64,000 nt of DNA from Eubacteriales bacterium (lineage in GTDB: Bacteria > Bacillota > Clostridia > Lachnospirales > Lachnospiraceae). How positions within the stretch are numbered: the first letter of the stretch is position 1; each line of letters opens with the position of its first letter. Under the pieces are notes generated by a model, which ran no database searches, was not told the DNA's origin, and saw only the letters and a program-made list of their open reading frames with translations. The position numbers and the translations under genes are program-made. The DNA is taken from positions 50,539-114,538 of the forward strand of contig JAUNGC010000010.1 in assembly GCA_030524745.1 (NCBI GenBank). Direction: 5' to 3'. Below, piece after piece: positions 8,204 through 17,436 of the stretch.

Positions 8204-9892
8204 ATGATGAATTATAAGAAATACCGCCGGAATCCGGTGGTGGATTATCCGGAACGGGAATGGCCAAATAAGGAGATTGAAAAAGCGCCGGTCTGGTGCA
8301 GCGTGGATCTGCGGGACGGCAATCAGGCCCTGATCGATCCCATGGTGGTGGATGAGAAGATCGAAATGTTTCAGTATCTGATCAAATTGGGATTTAAGGA
8401 AATCGAAGTGGGATTTCCGGCGGCGAGTCAGATTGAATTTGATTTTCTGCGTCAATTGATCGAGAGAAAGCTGATTCCGGACGACGTTTATGTTCAGGTT
8501 CTGACGCAGTGCAGGGAGGAATTGATAGACCGCACGTTTGAAGCGATTGAGGGCTGCAGTCAGGCGATCGTCCATATTTATAATTCTACGTCTACCCTGC
8601 AGCGCGACGTGGTGTTCCATATGGATCGCCCGCAGATCATCGATATTGCGGTACGGGGAACGGAAATGGTAAAGGAACGGGCGAAGAACTTCCCGGGAAA
8701 AATCATTTTGGAATATTCTCCGGAAAGCTTCACGGGGACCGAACTGGACTTTGCATTGGAAATATGTACGGCAGTGCAGAAGACCTGGGGAGCGACAAAG
8801 GAAAATCCGATCATTATCAATCTGCCGTCTACGGTTGAAATGACGACGCCGAATGTCTATGCGGATCAGATTGAGTGGATGAATAAGCATTTTGAAGACC
8901 GGGAAAGCATCATTTTGAGCATCCATCCTCATAATGACAGAGGGACCGGCGTAGCGAGTTCAGAACTTGCGCTTCTGGCGGGGGCGCAGCGCGTGGAAGG
9001 CACGCTGTTCGGTAACGGAGAGCGGACCGGAAATGTGGATGTGCTGAATATCGCGTATAACATGTTTTCCCAGGGAATTGATCCCGAACTGGAAATCGGT
9101 CATATCAACGAGATTATCGAAATTTATGAAAGATGCTGTAAGATTCCGATTCATCCCAGACATCCTTATGCGGGAAAACTGGTATTCACCGCTTTTTCCG
9201 GCTCCCATCAGGACGCGATCAACAAAGGCGTTCAGGCGATGAAGGAGAGAAAGAGCGAGATCTGGCAGGTACCGTATCTGCCGATTGATCCCGCGGATAT
9301 TGGACGGGAATACGAGCCGATTGTGCGGATCAATTCCCAGTCGGGCAAAGGCGGCGTGGCGTTCATTATGGACACTTATTTTGGATTCAAGCTGCCTAAG
9401 GCGATGCACAAGGAATTTGCGAATGTTATTCAGAGAATTTCGGAGAAACAGGGAGAAGTTTCACCCGATCAGATCATGGAAAACTTCCGAAGCGAATATC
9501 TCAATCAGAAGGAGCCGCTGCACTTCAGACGCCTGCGGGTGGAGGACCTGAGCGCAACGGCGGGCGCCGGAGAGTTCGATACCAGAGTCATTGTGGACTA
9601 TACGCTGTCCGGCGGAGAAATCAGGGAGTTTACCGCCGTAGGCAACGGTCCTATCGATGCAGTGCAGAGGGGACTGAAAGAAGTTTTCGGTATCAATATC
9701 AAAGTGCTTGATTATGAAGAACATGCGTTGCAGAGCGGTTCTAATTCTCAGGCGGCGGCTTATATCCATATGCTGGACGGAGAAAGCGGCCGCGTGACCT
9801 ATGGCGTCGGGGTGAGTTCCAACATTACGAGGGCTTCGGTGCGCGCAATTTTCTCTGCGGTAAACCGCCTGGAACTGGTAAAGGGCGTTTGA
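8204..9892 (+). CDS. leuA: 2-isopropylmalate synthase (long form)
   Basis: 562-aa enzyme condensing acetyl-CoA and 2-ketoisovalerate, the first committed step of leucine synthesis. The start PVWCSVDLRDGNQALIDPM and the length match the long LeuA form found in actinobacteria, fungi and many Clostridia. The HMGL-type TIM barrel covers about residues 30-310 with metal ligands in SIHPHNDRGTGVA and GNGERTGN. The C-terminal regulatory LeuA dimer domain (about 425-562) is present, so leucine feedback is likely. Two ATG codons lie in tandem at 8204 and 8207. No T-box or leuBCD genes are adjacent; the next gene starts 67 bp downstream. Confidence 0.94.
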   Translation: MMNYKKYRRNPVVDYPEREWPNKEIEKAPVWCSVDLRDGNQALIDPMVVDEKIEMFQYLIKLGFKEIEVGFPAASQIEFDFLRQLIERKLIPDDVYVQVLTQCREELIDRTFEAIEGCSQAIVHIYNSTSTLQRDVVFHMDRPQIIDIAVRGTEMVKERAKNFPGKIILEYSPESFTGTELDFALEICTAVQKTWGATKENPIIINLPSTVEMTTPNVYADQIEWMNKHFEDRESIILSIHPHNDRGTGVASSELALLAGAQRVEGTLFGNGERTGNVDVLNIAYNMFSQGIDPELEIGHINEIIEIYERCCKIPIHPRHPYAGKLVFTAFSGSHQDAINKGVQAMKERKSEIWQVPYLPIDPADIGREYEPIVRINSQSGKGGVAFIMDTYFGFKLPKAMHKEFANVIQRISEKQGEVSPDQIMENFRSEYLNQKEPLHFRRLRVEDLSATAGAGEFDTRVIVDYTLSGGEIREFTAVGNGPIDAVQRGLKEVFGINIKVLDYEEHALQSGSNSQAAAYIHMLDGESGRVTYGVGVSSNITRASVRAIFSAVNRLELVKGV

Positions 9893-9959
9893 GAACAGTC
9901 CGGATAGGGAAAACTGTTATGATAAATTAATGAAAGACTTCATAAGAGAGGGATAAGTT

Positions 9960-11171
9960 ATGTTGGAAAAGCCGGCAATTGCGGGCGGTACGCCTGTGAG
10001 AGATACCAGAATATTTTATGGACATCAGTGCCTGGACGATGCGGATTGTCAGGCGGTAATGGATGTGTTGAAAAGCGATTATCTGACCTGCGGCCCCAAG
10101 ATTGAGGAACTGGAACAAAAACTCTGTGAACTGACAGGGGCAAAATATGCGGTGGCCGTCAGCAATGGAACGGCAGCTTTGCATGTGGCATGCCTGGCGG
10201 CCGGCATCGGAGAGGGCGACGAAGTCATTACGACGCCCATCACCTTTGCCGCTTCTGCAAACTGCGCGCTTTATTGCGGCGCAAGGCCGGTTTTTGCGGA
10301 CATCAACGATAAAACTTATAATATCGATCCGGAGAGCGTGCGCGCTCATGTAACGGGGCGGACAAAGGCTGTGGTGGCGGTGGATTACACGGGACAGTCC
10401 ACACAGTTGGATGAACTTCTGGAGATTTGCAGGGAACATGGACTCCTGCTCATTACGGACGGCGCTCATTCCATCGGAACAAAATACAAGGGGCGGCCTA
10501 CAGGTTCCATCGCAGATATGACTACCTTCAGCTTTCATCCTGTAAAAACGGTGACCGCAGGAGAAGGCGGAGCCGTGATGACCAATGACAGAGCGCTTTA
10601 TGAGAAACTTATGCTGTTTCGGACACATGGCATTACCAGAAAACCGGAACTGATGAGCCGGGAATCCGGCGATCAAGGAACCATAGGTTCCTGGTATTAT
10701 GAACAGGTGGATCTGGGTTATAACTACCGGATGACGGATATTCAGGCAGGTTTGCTGATCAGTCAGTTGAATAAACTGGAAAAGTTCAAAGCGCGCCGCA
10801 GGGAGATCGTGAAAAAGTATGACGAAGCCTTTTTGCAGATTCCCCAGGTCACGGTGCAGCAGGAAATTCCGGAATCCGATACGACCAGACATCTGTATAT
10901 TTTGCGGATCAATCCGGAAAAACTGACGATTGACAGAAAACAGTTTTTTGACGCGCTGGGAGCGGAAAACGTCTGCTGTAATGTGCATTATATTCCGGTT
11001 TATTATTTCCCCTATTACCAGAAGCTGGGATATCAAAAGGGACTTTGCCCGAAAGCGGAAAAACTGTATGAGGAGATCATCAGCCTTCCGCTCTATTACG
11101 GCATGAGCGATCAGGATGTGGACAGCGTAATCGCAGCGGTAAAAAAGATCGCCGCATATTATGCGCGCTGA
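9960..11171 (+). CDS. DegT/DnrJ/EryC1 aminotransferase, PseC-like
   Basis: 403-aa PLP-dependent aminotransferase of the sugar-aminating DegT family, closest in style to UDP-4-keto-6-deoxy-HexNAc transaminases such as PseC. Visible marks are CGPKIEELEQKL at the N-terminal region, VSNGTAALHVA (PLP phosphate site), DGAHSIGTKYKG (Asp binding the pyridine nitrogen) and SFHPVKTVTAGEGG with the Schiff-base lysine. It is intact and preceded by AGAGAGGGATAAGTT. It heads a three-gene set with a decarboxylase and an ATP-grasp ligase. The sugar or keto substrate is not identifiable from sequence, and no nucleotide-sugar dehydratase is adjacent. Confidence 0.88.
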   Translation: MLEKPAIAGGTPVRDTRIFYGHQCLDDADCQAVMDVLKSDYLTCGPKIEELEQKLCELTGAKYAVAVSNGTAALHVACLAAGIGEGDEVITTPITFAASANCALYCGARPVFADINDKTYNIDPESVRAHVTGRTKAVVAVDYTGQSTQLDELLEICREHGLLLITDGAHSIGTKYKGRPTGSIADMTTFSFHPVKTVTAGEGGAVMTNDRALYEKLMLFRTHGITRKPELMSRESGDQGTIGSWYYEQVDLGYNYRMTDIQAGLLISQLNKLEKFKARRREIVKKYDEAFLQIPQVTVQQEIPESDTTRHLYILRINPEKLTIDRKQFFDALGAENVCCNVHYIPVYYFPYYQKLGYQKGLCPKAEKLYEEIISLPLYYGMSDQDVDSVIAAVKKIAAYYAR

Positions 11172-11210
11172 TGCGGATACAGAAAACAGTGTTTGAATGA
11201 GGATGAGCCT

Positions 11211-12434
11211 ATGAACGAGAGGGAATACCCAACCCCTTATTTTGTGATCGATGAAGAACAGCTTACGAAAGATTTTTCCCTGCTCACAGATTCCCTGCAG
11301 GCTTCCTGGCCCAATTACCGCATCGGTTATTCCTTCAAGACGAACTCTCTGCCGTGGCTGGTGACCTTTCTGAAAGCAAAAGGCGTCATGGCGGAGGTGG
11401 TGTCAGATGATGAATACGCCCTCGCAAACCGTCTGGGATTTTCGGACAGCGAAATCGTGTATAACGGCCCTGTCAAGAAGAAGGATTCCTTTGTACGGTC
11501 GCTGCTGGCGGGCGGTATTGTGAACATGGACGGACAGCGGGAACTGGATTGGCTGGAAGAGGTGTGCCGGGAAAATCCGGACCGGATCATAGCTGTCGGC
11601 GTCCGGGTGAACTTCAATCTGGAACAATGCTGCCCGGGACAGACGACAATGGGAGAAGCGGGCGGCCGTTTCGGCTTCGCCTATGAAAACGGCGTGTTTG
11701 CAAAGGTGCTGAAACGGGTCCGGGCGATTCCGAATGCGAGAATTGCGGGACTGCATCTGCATTCCAGCAGTAAAACAAGGAGCGTTGCGGTTTTTGAGGC
11801 GATCGCGTCGATGGCATGCCGCCTGAAAAGGGAATTTGATCTGGAACTGTCCTACGTGGACCTGGGCGGCGGATACTGCGGCGGCCTTCCCGGAAGACCA
11901 CAGTATCCGGACTACTTTCCGGCGGTTGAGAAAGTGCTGCGGGAGGAATTTTCGCCCGAAGAGACTGCTCTGATTGTGGAGCCGGGCATATCCCTGCTGT
12001 CTAAGGCGACCACTTTTGTGACGGGCGTGGTGGATGTGCGGGATATCGGAGAGGAACGGTATCTGATTACGGACGGAAGCCGTTTTAACATTGATCCGAC
12101 GATGATAAAAACCTCCCATCTGTTTCACCTGGAACTGGGTCCGAAAAACGGGCGGGAGCGCAGGACGCTGGCGCATCAGTGCGTGTCTGGCTTTTCCTGT
12201 ATGGAAGTGGACCGGATTTTTGAATATGGAAACGGACCGGAACTGATGAGCGGAGACCGGATTATCTATGAAAATGTGGGCGGCTATACCATGAGTCTGA
12301 ATCCCCTTTTCATTCAGTATTTTCCGGATGTTTACATCCGAAGGGAAGGAGAACTTCTCAGGGTGCGAAGGCGTTGGACGCCGAGTGAGTATGTGCAGAA
12401 TTGTATGATGTTCGGAGAAGAAGAAAAGATCTGA
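11211..12434 (+). CDS. Fold-type III PLP decarboxylase (DapDC/carboxynorspermidine-like)
   Basis: 407-aa alanine racemase-fold decarboxylase, related to diaminopimelate, ornithine/arginine and carboxynorspermidine decarboxylases. The PLP lysine is in GYSFKTNSLP near the N-terminus, the barrel carries HLHSSSK and YVDLGGGYCGG, and the C-terminal beta domain has the Cys..Asp element (CMEVD) and an ENVGGYTMSLNP segment corresponding to the DAxAY element of LysA. A TTG at 11193 would give six more residues, but AATGAGGA sits 7 bp before the ATG at 11211, which is preferred. The active-site lysine context differs from standard LysA (AVKAN), so I would not call it lysA. It lies in the same unit as the flanking aminotransferase and ligase genes. 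Confidence 0.85.
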   Translation: MNEREYPTPYFVIDEEQLTKDFSLLTDSLQASWPNYRIGYSFKTNSLPWLVTFLKAKGVMAEVVSDDEYALANRLGFSDSEIVYNGPVKKKDSFVRSLLAGGIVNMDGQRELDWLEEVCRENPDRIIAVGVRVNFNLEQCCPGQTTMGEAGGRFGFAYENGVFAKVLKRVRAIPNARIAGLHLHSSSKTRSVAVFEAIASMACRLKREFDLELSYVDLGGGYCGGLPGRPQYPDYFPAVEKVLREEFSPEETALIVEPGISLLSKATTFVTGVVDVRDIGEERYLITDGSRFNIDPTMIKTSHLFHLELGPKNGRERRTLAHQCVSGFSCMEVDRIFEYGNGPELMSGDRIIYENVGGYTMSLNPLFIQYFPDVYIRREGELLRVRRRWTPSEYVQNCMMFGEEEKI

Positions 12435-12502
12435 ATTCTGCCGGAATTTTGCCTGAAAGGAATCCGTATGCCGGGAATGCGGGTGCGGATGTGGAGAAAA
12501 CT

Positions 12503-13489
12503 ATGACGATCCTGATTTTAAGCTGCGGCACGAGGAATAAACTGGTTCGTTTTTTTAAGGAAACGTTTGCAAAATTGCCGGAAGGCGGCAGAGTCGTAGT
12601 GACGGACTGCAGCCCCTGGGCGCCTGCGCTTTACGAGGCGGATCAATATTATCTGGTTCCCAGGATGACAGAACCGGGATATCTGGACCGTATATTGGAA
12701 ATCTGTAAGCTGGAAAAGGTGAATGCCGTGTTGCCGCTGTTTGAGGATGAACTGGATCTTCTGGCCCACAACAGGGAATTGTTTGAACGGGAAGGAATTC
12801 GCGCTGTTGTGTCGGGAAAGGAAACCGTGGCATTGTGCCGGGATAAATATTGTTTTTACCGGCATTTGGTGGAAAACGGCCTTCCGGCTTTGACAACCTG
12901 CCTGAATCTGGAACAGTTTGACCGGGCGAGGGCGGAAGGAAAACTGGACTTTCCCGTTTTTGTAAAACCGGTCAGAGGCTGCGGCAGCGTGGGAATCAAC
13001 CGGGTGAAGAACAGGGAGCTTCTGGAGACGCTGTGCAGGTACAGTGAAGAGGAATTGCTGATTCAGCAGCTTGCGGACGGGGAAGAACTGGGGGTTGATG
13101 TTTATGTGGACCTGCTGACAGGCAAACCTGCCGCTGTTTTTGCCAAAAAGAAAGTGCGGATGCGCGCCGGAGAGACGGAGAAAGCCGTTTCGGTGAAGGA
13201 CGAGGCGCTGTTTATTCTGGTGGAAAGAATGATATCCACGCTGGATTTTGCAGGACCGGTGGATATGGATGTTTTCCGGATAAACGGACAATATTATATA
13301 TCTGAAATTAATCCCCGTTTCGGCGGCGGCTACCCCCATGCTTATCACTGCGGCGTGAATTTCCCCGCAATGATTGCAAGGAATCTGGCGGGAAAATGCA
13401 ATGAGCCTGTAATCGGCGTTTATGAAGCTGGAGTATGTATGATGAAATATTCCGATGAAATGGTGAGAAAAATAGAGGAACCGTTCTGA
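12503..13489 (+). CDS. ATP-grasp ligase (CarB/PylC-like)
   Basis: 328-aa ATP-grasp enzyme that probably makes an amide or other acyl-phosphate-derived bond. It has an N-terminal pre-ATP-grasp Rossmann part (MTILILSCGTRNK), a nucleotide-binding lysine in FPVFVKPVRGCGSVG, and the metal and phosphate segment ISEINPRFGGGYPHAY. A longer frame opens at 12401 inside the preceding gene; the ATG at 12503 follows GTGGAG by 6 bp and gives the family's usual start. It is the third gene of the cassette and ends 31 bp before a bidirectional terminator. The carboxylate and amine substrates are unknown. Confidence 0.85.
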   Translation: MTILILSCGTRNKLVRFFKETFAKLPEGGRVVVTDCSPWAPALYEADQYYLVPRMTEPGYLDRILEICKLEKVNAVLPLFEDELDLLAHNRELFEREGIRAVVSGKETVALCRDKYCFYRHLVENGLPALTTCLNLEQFDRARAEGKLDFPVFVKPVRGCGSVGINRVKNRELLETLCRYSEEELLIQQLADGEELGVDVYVDLLTGKPAAVFAKKKVRMRAGETEKAVSVKDEALFILVERMISTLDFAGPVDMDVFRINGQYYISEINPRFGGGYPHAYHCGVNFPAMIARNLAGKCNEPVIGVYEAGVCMMKYSDEMVRKIEEPF

Positions 13490-13520
13490 TTTACTTCGTA
13501 AATCGAATGTGGAACGCATG

Positions 13521-13550
13521 AAAAAAAGAGACCGCAGGGTCTCTTTTTTT
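13521..13550. terminator. Bidirectional intrinsic terminator
   Basis: A perfect 13-bp inverted repeat (7 A, GAGACC / GGTCTC, 7 T) with the 4-nt loop GCAG, flanked by A and T runs so it works in both directions. It separates the convergent ATP-grasp gene and the DUF3048 lipoprotein gene. Confidence 0.93.
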
Positions 13551-13558
13551 CGTGAACT

Positions 13559-14722
13559 TTATTCTACCTCGAAGGTTTTTCCTTTTTCTACAATACAGAT
13601 GTTGGTTTTTCCGGTGTTGAGTTCGATTTCGTTACCGTTGTCATCATAGTACCGGGTTGGCGCATAGTCCGTTGTCTTTTCCCAGGTTACGTGAATACCC
13701 TTGCCGTTGGTGAAGTACCAGCCGTCCTGGGTGTTATCGTGGCACTGGAAAGACAGGTAACCTTTTGCATCTCTTGTTTCATAGTATGTAAACTGAATCA
13801 GAATATTTTTGAATGCGAGCTGCTGGTTGTTGGCGCCGTCGATATGTTTCTCGTCGCCTTTCTGCATGCCCTGGAAACGATAGTAAAGGCCGTCTGCTTC
13901 GTTGTACTCAAAATAGGTTTTGGTTACGGTATATGCGCTTGCAAGGTCAATCTTAGTTGCATCAATTGCGTCGCTGTACTGTTCCAGCGTGTTGGGAGAA
14001 GAAGCAAATTTGAAATGTTCTCCCGGATAATTCTCCGTATAAGTTTCGGAATATCCCAGTTTATCAATTGCCTTCTGGATTCCTTCTCCGCTTAAATAGG
14101 CGTTGTGCGGTGCGCTTCTGTCGCTGGAACGGAAAAAGGCGTCGGCACAAAGTCCTTTTTTCTGGCTGGAATCGCTGGCCAGCACCGCTTCTGTAATGTT
14201 GTCCGTGGTGGGATCGTTCAGAACGTCCAGGATATAAAAAGGACCGCCGATATGGCAATAAATAGCATCCCATTCTTTCGCCCAGTACACGTAATAATCA
14301 CGGCAGCTTCTGACATTGCCGATCTTTTCCAGATCCTTCCAGTCTTTAAAGACTGCCATCAGTCGGGTCATGTTGGATTCCACATTGCATTCATAGAGAA
14401 TGTCCGCTTCGGAAATGCTGTAATGCGGCAGGCAGGCGTTCTCATTCGGAATCATGACTGCAATGGGACGCTGGTTCTCCAGATCGCCGCTGATCCATTC
14501 ATTTGTTAAAGTGCTTCTCACCATACCTTCCTCAGGGGGAAGATCTTCGTCGGTCGTTTCAGTTTCTGTTTCGGTTTCTGTCTCAGCTGGAATCTCAGCT
14601 TCCGGTGTGGTTTCCACTTCATTGATGGCAACTGTTTCTACTGTGTCGTCTTCTTTGCCGCAACCGGACAACAGTGTTGCGCACATCAGACCGGTCAGCA
14701 GAAGAACAGTAAATTTTTTCAT
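13559..14722 (-). CDS. DUF3048 (YerB-like) lipoprotein
   Basis: 387-aa predicted lipoprotein. The signal peptide ends in the lipobox LLSGC (lipidated Cys about residue 21), followed by an acidic low-complexity linker rich in ET repeats (about 30-62). The DUF3048 two-domain body follows, with RPIAVMIPNENACLPHY, SEADILYEC and SCRDYYVYWAKEWDAIYCHIG (quoted in part), as seen in YerB of Bacillus. Function in the family is not established; it is an extracytoplasmic protein exposed on the outer membrane face. It is monocistronic, with its own consensus promoter and a terminator. Confidence 0.9.
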   Translation of the reverse strand: MKKFTVLLLTGLMCATLLSGCGKEDDTVETVAINEVETTPEAEIPAETETETETETTDEDLPPEEGMVRSTLTNEWISGDLENQRPIAVMIPNENACLPHYSISEADILYECNVESNMTRLMAVFKDWKDLEKIGNVRSCRDYYVYWAKEWDAIYCHIGGPFYILDVLNDPTTDNITEAVLASDSSQKKGLCADAFFRSSDRSAPHNAYLSGEGIQKAIDKLGYSETYTENYPGEHFKFASSPNTLEQYSDAIDATKIDLASAYTVTKTYFEYNEADGLYYRFQGMQKGDEKHIDGANNQQLAFKNILIQFTYYETRDAKGYLSFQCHDNTQDGWYFTNGKGIHVTWEKTTDYAPTRYYDDNGNEIELNTGKTNICIVEKGKTFEVE

Positions 14723-14806
14723 ATAACGTCCTCACTTTCTCTTCTCTTATCGCTGTTTTTCTGTCAGTTATCATTTTTCATTATAGAAACTGGCACCATA
14801 GTATTG

Positions 14807-14835
14807 ATTATAGCGTAGTGTGAAAAATTTGTCAC
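14807..14835 (-). promoter_or_regulatory. Sigma-A-type promoter of the DUF3048 lipoprotein gene
   Basis: On the minus strand GTGACA (-35, 5 of 6) is followed by a 17-nt spacer and a perfect TATAAT (-10). The start site would fall near 14800, about 78 bp upstream of the lipoprotein ATG. Confidence 0.8.
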
Positions 14836-14976
14836 TACCCAAATATTTAATATTTTATTACGATCCGCGCGAATCAGACAGTGGAAAATTCAGGAAAGGA
14901 ATGTTAGAATATTCATAATCAGTCAACATTGCGTTATGCGGATGCGGAACAAAATTCGGTGAGGTGTCGGGATAAG

Positions 14977-16626
14977 ATGAAGAGAGTAATAGCGGGAAGA
15001 ACATTGTTTGTGACAGTCGGAATTCTTTTGCTGGTGCAGATGGCTGTGGCAATTTTTTTCTGCGGGAAAAAGACGGGTTTTCATTATGATGAATATTATT
15101 CTTATTATTCTTCCAATGTGACCTTCGGACTTGCGCCTGCGGACCGGGAATGGAAGGCCGGAGAGGAGATCAGAAGAGAATTTGAGGTGCGGGCGGAGGA
15201 GCGTTTTCAATTTCCCACTGTGGTGCGCATGCAGACTTATGATGTGCATCCGCCTTTTTATTATCTGCTGCTGCATGCGGCATGCTCTCTGGCGCCCGGC
15301 GTATTTTCCAAATGGCCGGGACTGATTTTAAATCTGCTCTTCTTTCTGATGAGTTGGTGTCTGCTGGCCGTGCTTGCATGGCGGCTTAGCGGAAAAAGAG
15401 GGGTGGCTGTGATCGGCGTTTGTCTGTTGTATGGCTTTAATCCTGCGATACTCGGCGGAATAATGCTGGCTCGTATGTACATGCTGTTGGGATTGCTGGT
15501 ACTGTTTGTGACCTGGCTGCATGTGAAAGCGTTGGAAGAACGAAAACGTGGCCTGAAATTCTATATTCCGCTTATGGCCGGCGTATATCTGGGATTTTTA
15601 ACGCATTATTACTTTGCGGTCTATTTATTCTTTCTGGCGGCAGCGATGGAATGTTATCTGCTGTTTGAGAAGGCGGAGGGGAAAAGCCCGGGACAAAAAT
15701 GGAAGGAATGCTTTGGCTATGGATTTGCCGTGACCGGCGCGATGGCCCTGGCCGTGGTCAGCTATCCCGCCTGCCTGGGACATATTTTCAGAGGGTACCG
15801 GGGAACGGAAGCTGTCGGCGCTTTTCTGGACGGAAGCAATACCATAGGAAGAGTCCGCTTTTTTGCAGGACTGCTGAACGAATATGTCTTCGGTTCCATG
15901 CTTCCTCTGTTTTTACTGGTATTGCTGCTTTTGGCGCTGACTGTGTGGATGTTATCAAAAAAGGAAACGACAGAAAAAGCGGGAGAAAATTCTTTTGCAG
16001 ACCGATACAGAACCATTCTGCTTCCGGCCGTTGCATCCGCCGGATATTTTGCGGTGGTTACGAAAACGGCATTGCTGACGGCGGAGGAAGCGAACCGGTA
16101 TCAAATGCCGGTATACGGGTTGATTCTGCTGCTATCGGTTGTAGTCCTGGAACGCCTTGCGCAAAGAATGTGCATTTACTGGAAGGCGGACAAAGCGGCG
16201 GCGGCGCTGACGGGCGCCGTTGTGCTCCTGCTGGCAGCGGGCGAACTGTTTGGGCTTGCGCAGGGAAAGGTGCTCTTTTTATATGAAGAGGATGCGGAGA
16301 ATATCGCTTTTGCAGACGAAAATAAAAGCGTTCCGGCCATATATCTTTATAATGGAAATCTGACCTGGATGATCTGGGACGATTCGCTGGAATTGATGCA
16401 GTATGACGAAATTTATTTCATGAATATGGCGGACCTGTCGCCGGTTTCGGATGAAAAAATTGCAACGGCAGACCGCGTGCTCGTATATGCGATGAGAGGG
16501 GAGGACTCCGCGGAAATGCTGCGGGCGGTGCAGGAGGGCATGGCCGGGAATACGGAGGCGACGAAGCTGCGGGAATTATTGTATTGCGATTTGTATGAAG
16601 TGAATCGTGAAGAACGGGAAAAATAA
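14977..16626 (+). CDS. GT-C-like integral membrane glycosyltransferase (family 39-like)
   Basis: 549-aa polytopic membrane protein with about ten to eleven TM helices. The first external loop has the acidic pair after TM1 (FHYDEYYSYYSS) and a VHPPFYYLLLH segment, which are hallmarks of GT39/ArnT/PMT-like transferases that use polyprenyl-phosphate sugars. The C-terminal 130 residues after the last TM appear extracytoplasmic. A longer frame from 14929 adds 16 polar residues; the ATG at 14977 places TM1 at the normal spot. It probably decorates a surface polymer or protein, given the polysaccharide locus further on. Donor and acceptor are unknown. Confidence 0.78.
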   Translation: MKRVIAGRTLFVTVGILLLVQMAVAIFFCGKKTGFHYDEYYSYYSSNVTFGLAPADREWKAGEEIRREFEVRAEERFQFPTVVRMQTYDVHPPFYYLLLHAACSLAPGVFSKWPGLILNLLFFLMSWCLLAVLAWRLSGKRGVAVIGVCLLYGFNPAILGGIMLARMYMLLGLLVLFVTWLHVKALEERKRGLKFYIPLMAGVYLGFLTHYYFAVYLFFLAAAMECYLLFEKAEGKSPGQKWKECFGYGFAVTGAMALAVVSYPACLGHIFRGYRGTEAVGAFLDGSNTIGRVRFFAGLLNEYVFGSMLPLFLLVLLLLALTVWMLSKKETTEKAGENSFADRYRTILLPAVASAGYFAVVTKTALLTAEEANRYQMPVYGLILLLSVVVLERLAQRMCIYWKADKAAAALTGAVVLLLAAGELFGLAQGKVLFLYEEDAENIAFADENKSVPAIYLYNGNLTWMIWDDSLELMQYDEIYFMNMADLSPVSDEKIATADRVLVYAMRGEDSAEMLRAVQEGMAGNTEATKLRELLYCDLYEVNREEREK

Positions 16627-16690
16627 AGCTTTTTGTCAGGCGGCCGGATTCACGGCCATGCGGGACCTGTAGCGTTATGAATAAAAAGTA

Positions 16691-16729
16691 CGGCAGGCAA
16701 TCCAGAGGGGGGAAAGGGATTGCCTGCCG
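16691..16729. terminator. Hairpin between convergent genes, terminator
   Basis: A perfect 13-bp stem (CGGCAGGCAATCC / GGATTGCCTGCCG) with a 13-nt purine-rich loop. On the minus strand the stem is followed by TACTTTTTATT, which suits the YuiD-like gene; on the plus strand the T run is poor. A second imperfect inverted repeat (TTCCGTTT-GATAG arms, 16792-16822) lies between this and the YuiD-like stop. The remainder of 16627-16924 holds no gene I can support. Confidence 0.7.
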
Positions 16730-16924
16730 TCTTAGCGTGTTTTGCGTTTGGTGTGCGTAATCAATACTTGATTGAGTAAAATTGTCCTCCTTTCCGTTTG
16801 ATAGTTCCTATCATAAACGGAAAATGTGACCGTTCTTTGTCTGAAGTTTGAAAATATTCTGATGATTTTTTAAAGATCACCGAAAAAATTCTGAAAGAGA
16901 ACTGCGGAGACATTTCCGGATCTG

Positions 16925-17386
16925 TCAGCCAAAGAGAAAACAGTATAAAAATCCGATTGCGATTCCGAGTATTGCGCCGGCCAGGACCTGAAGCGGAGTA
17001 TGGCCGATAAATTCTTTCAGCTTTTCTTCGTAAGAGAGGGGCTTCCCCATATTTTTGAAGAAATCGATCATCTCGTTGATAATCTGTGCCTGTATGCCGG
17101 TTTCCCGCCGGACGCCTCTGGCGTCGTACATAACGATGATGGCAAGAATGGCTGAAACGGCAAATTGAAAACTGCCGCCGCCAAATTGGATGCCTGATGC
17201 GGTGGCAAGCGCGCATACGGTAGCGGAATGTGAACTGGGCATACCGCCGCTGCCCGTCAGTCTCTCTGCGTTAAAGCTTTTATTAATGCAGGCATCAATC
17301 GCTGTTTTGAGCACCTGGGCTACCAGCCAGCCGGAGACTGCCGCCATAAATACGGTATTGTGTATCAAATCGAATAAAAAATCCAT
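16925..17386 (-). CDS. YuiD-like divergent PAP2-family membrane protein (DUF212)
   Basis: 153-aa membrane protein with four to five TM segments and the conserved GSGGMPSSHSA motif, which resembles the PAP2 phosphatase motif 2 (PSGH) and carries its histidine. VMYDARGVRRETG is also typical of the DUF212/YuiD group. The true catalytic activity of this divergent group is unproven; a lipid or polyprenyl phosphate phosphatase is possible. A longer frame starts at 17416, but the ATG at 17386 has AGAGGAT just upstream and begins with the usual MDFLFDLIHN. It is flanked by membrane sugar-transfer genes. Confidence 0.87.
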   Translation of the reverse strand: MDFLFDLIHNTVFMAAVSGWLVAQVLKTAIDACINKSFNAERLTGSGGMPSSHSATVCALATASGIQFGGGSFQFAVSAILAIIVMYDARGVRRETGIQAQIINEMIDFFKNMGKPLSYEEKLKEFIGHTPLQVLAGAILGIAIGFLYCFLFG

Positions 17387-17436
17387 GGAAAATCCTCTCA
17401 TCTTTTGTGTGCGCATATTCTGGCACCGTTCTTATC

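Noticed and set aside
11193-11210. TTG start for the decarboxylase gene
   Set aside because: The AATGAGGA ribosome site lies 3' of this codon, 7 bp before the ATG at 11211.
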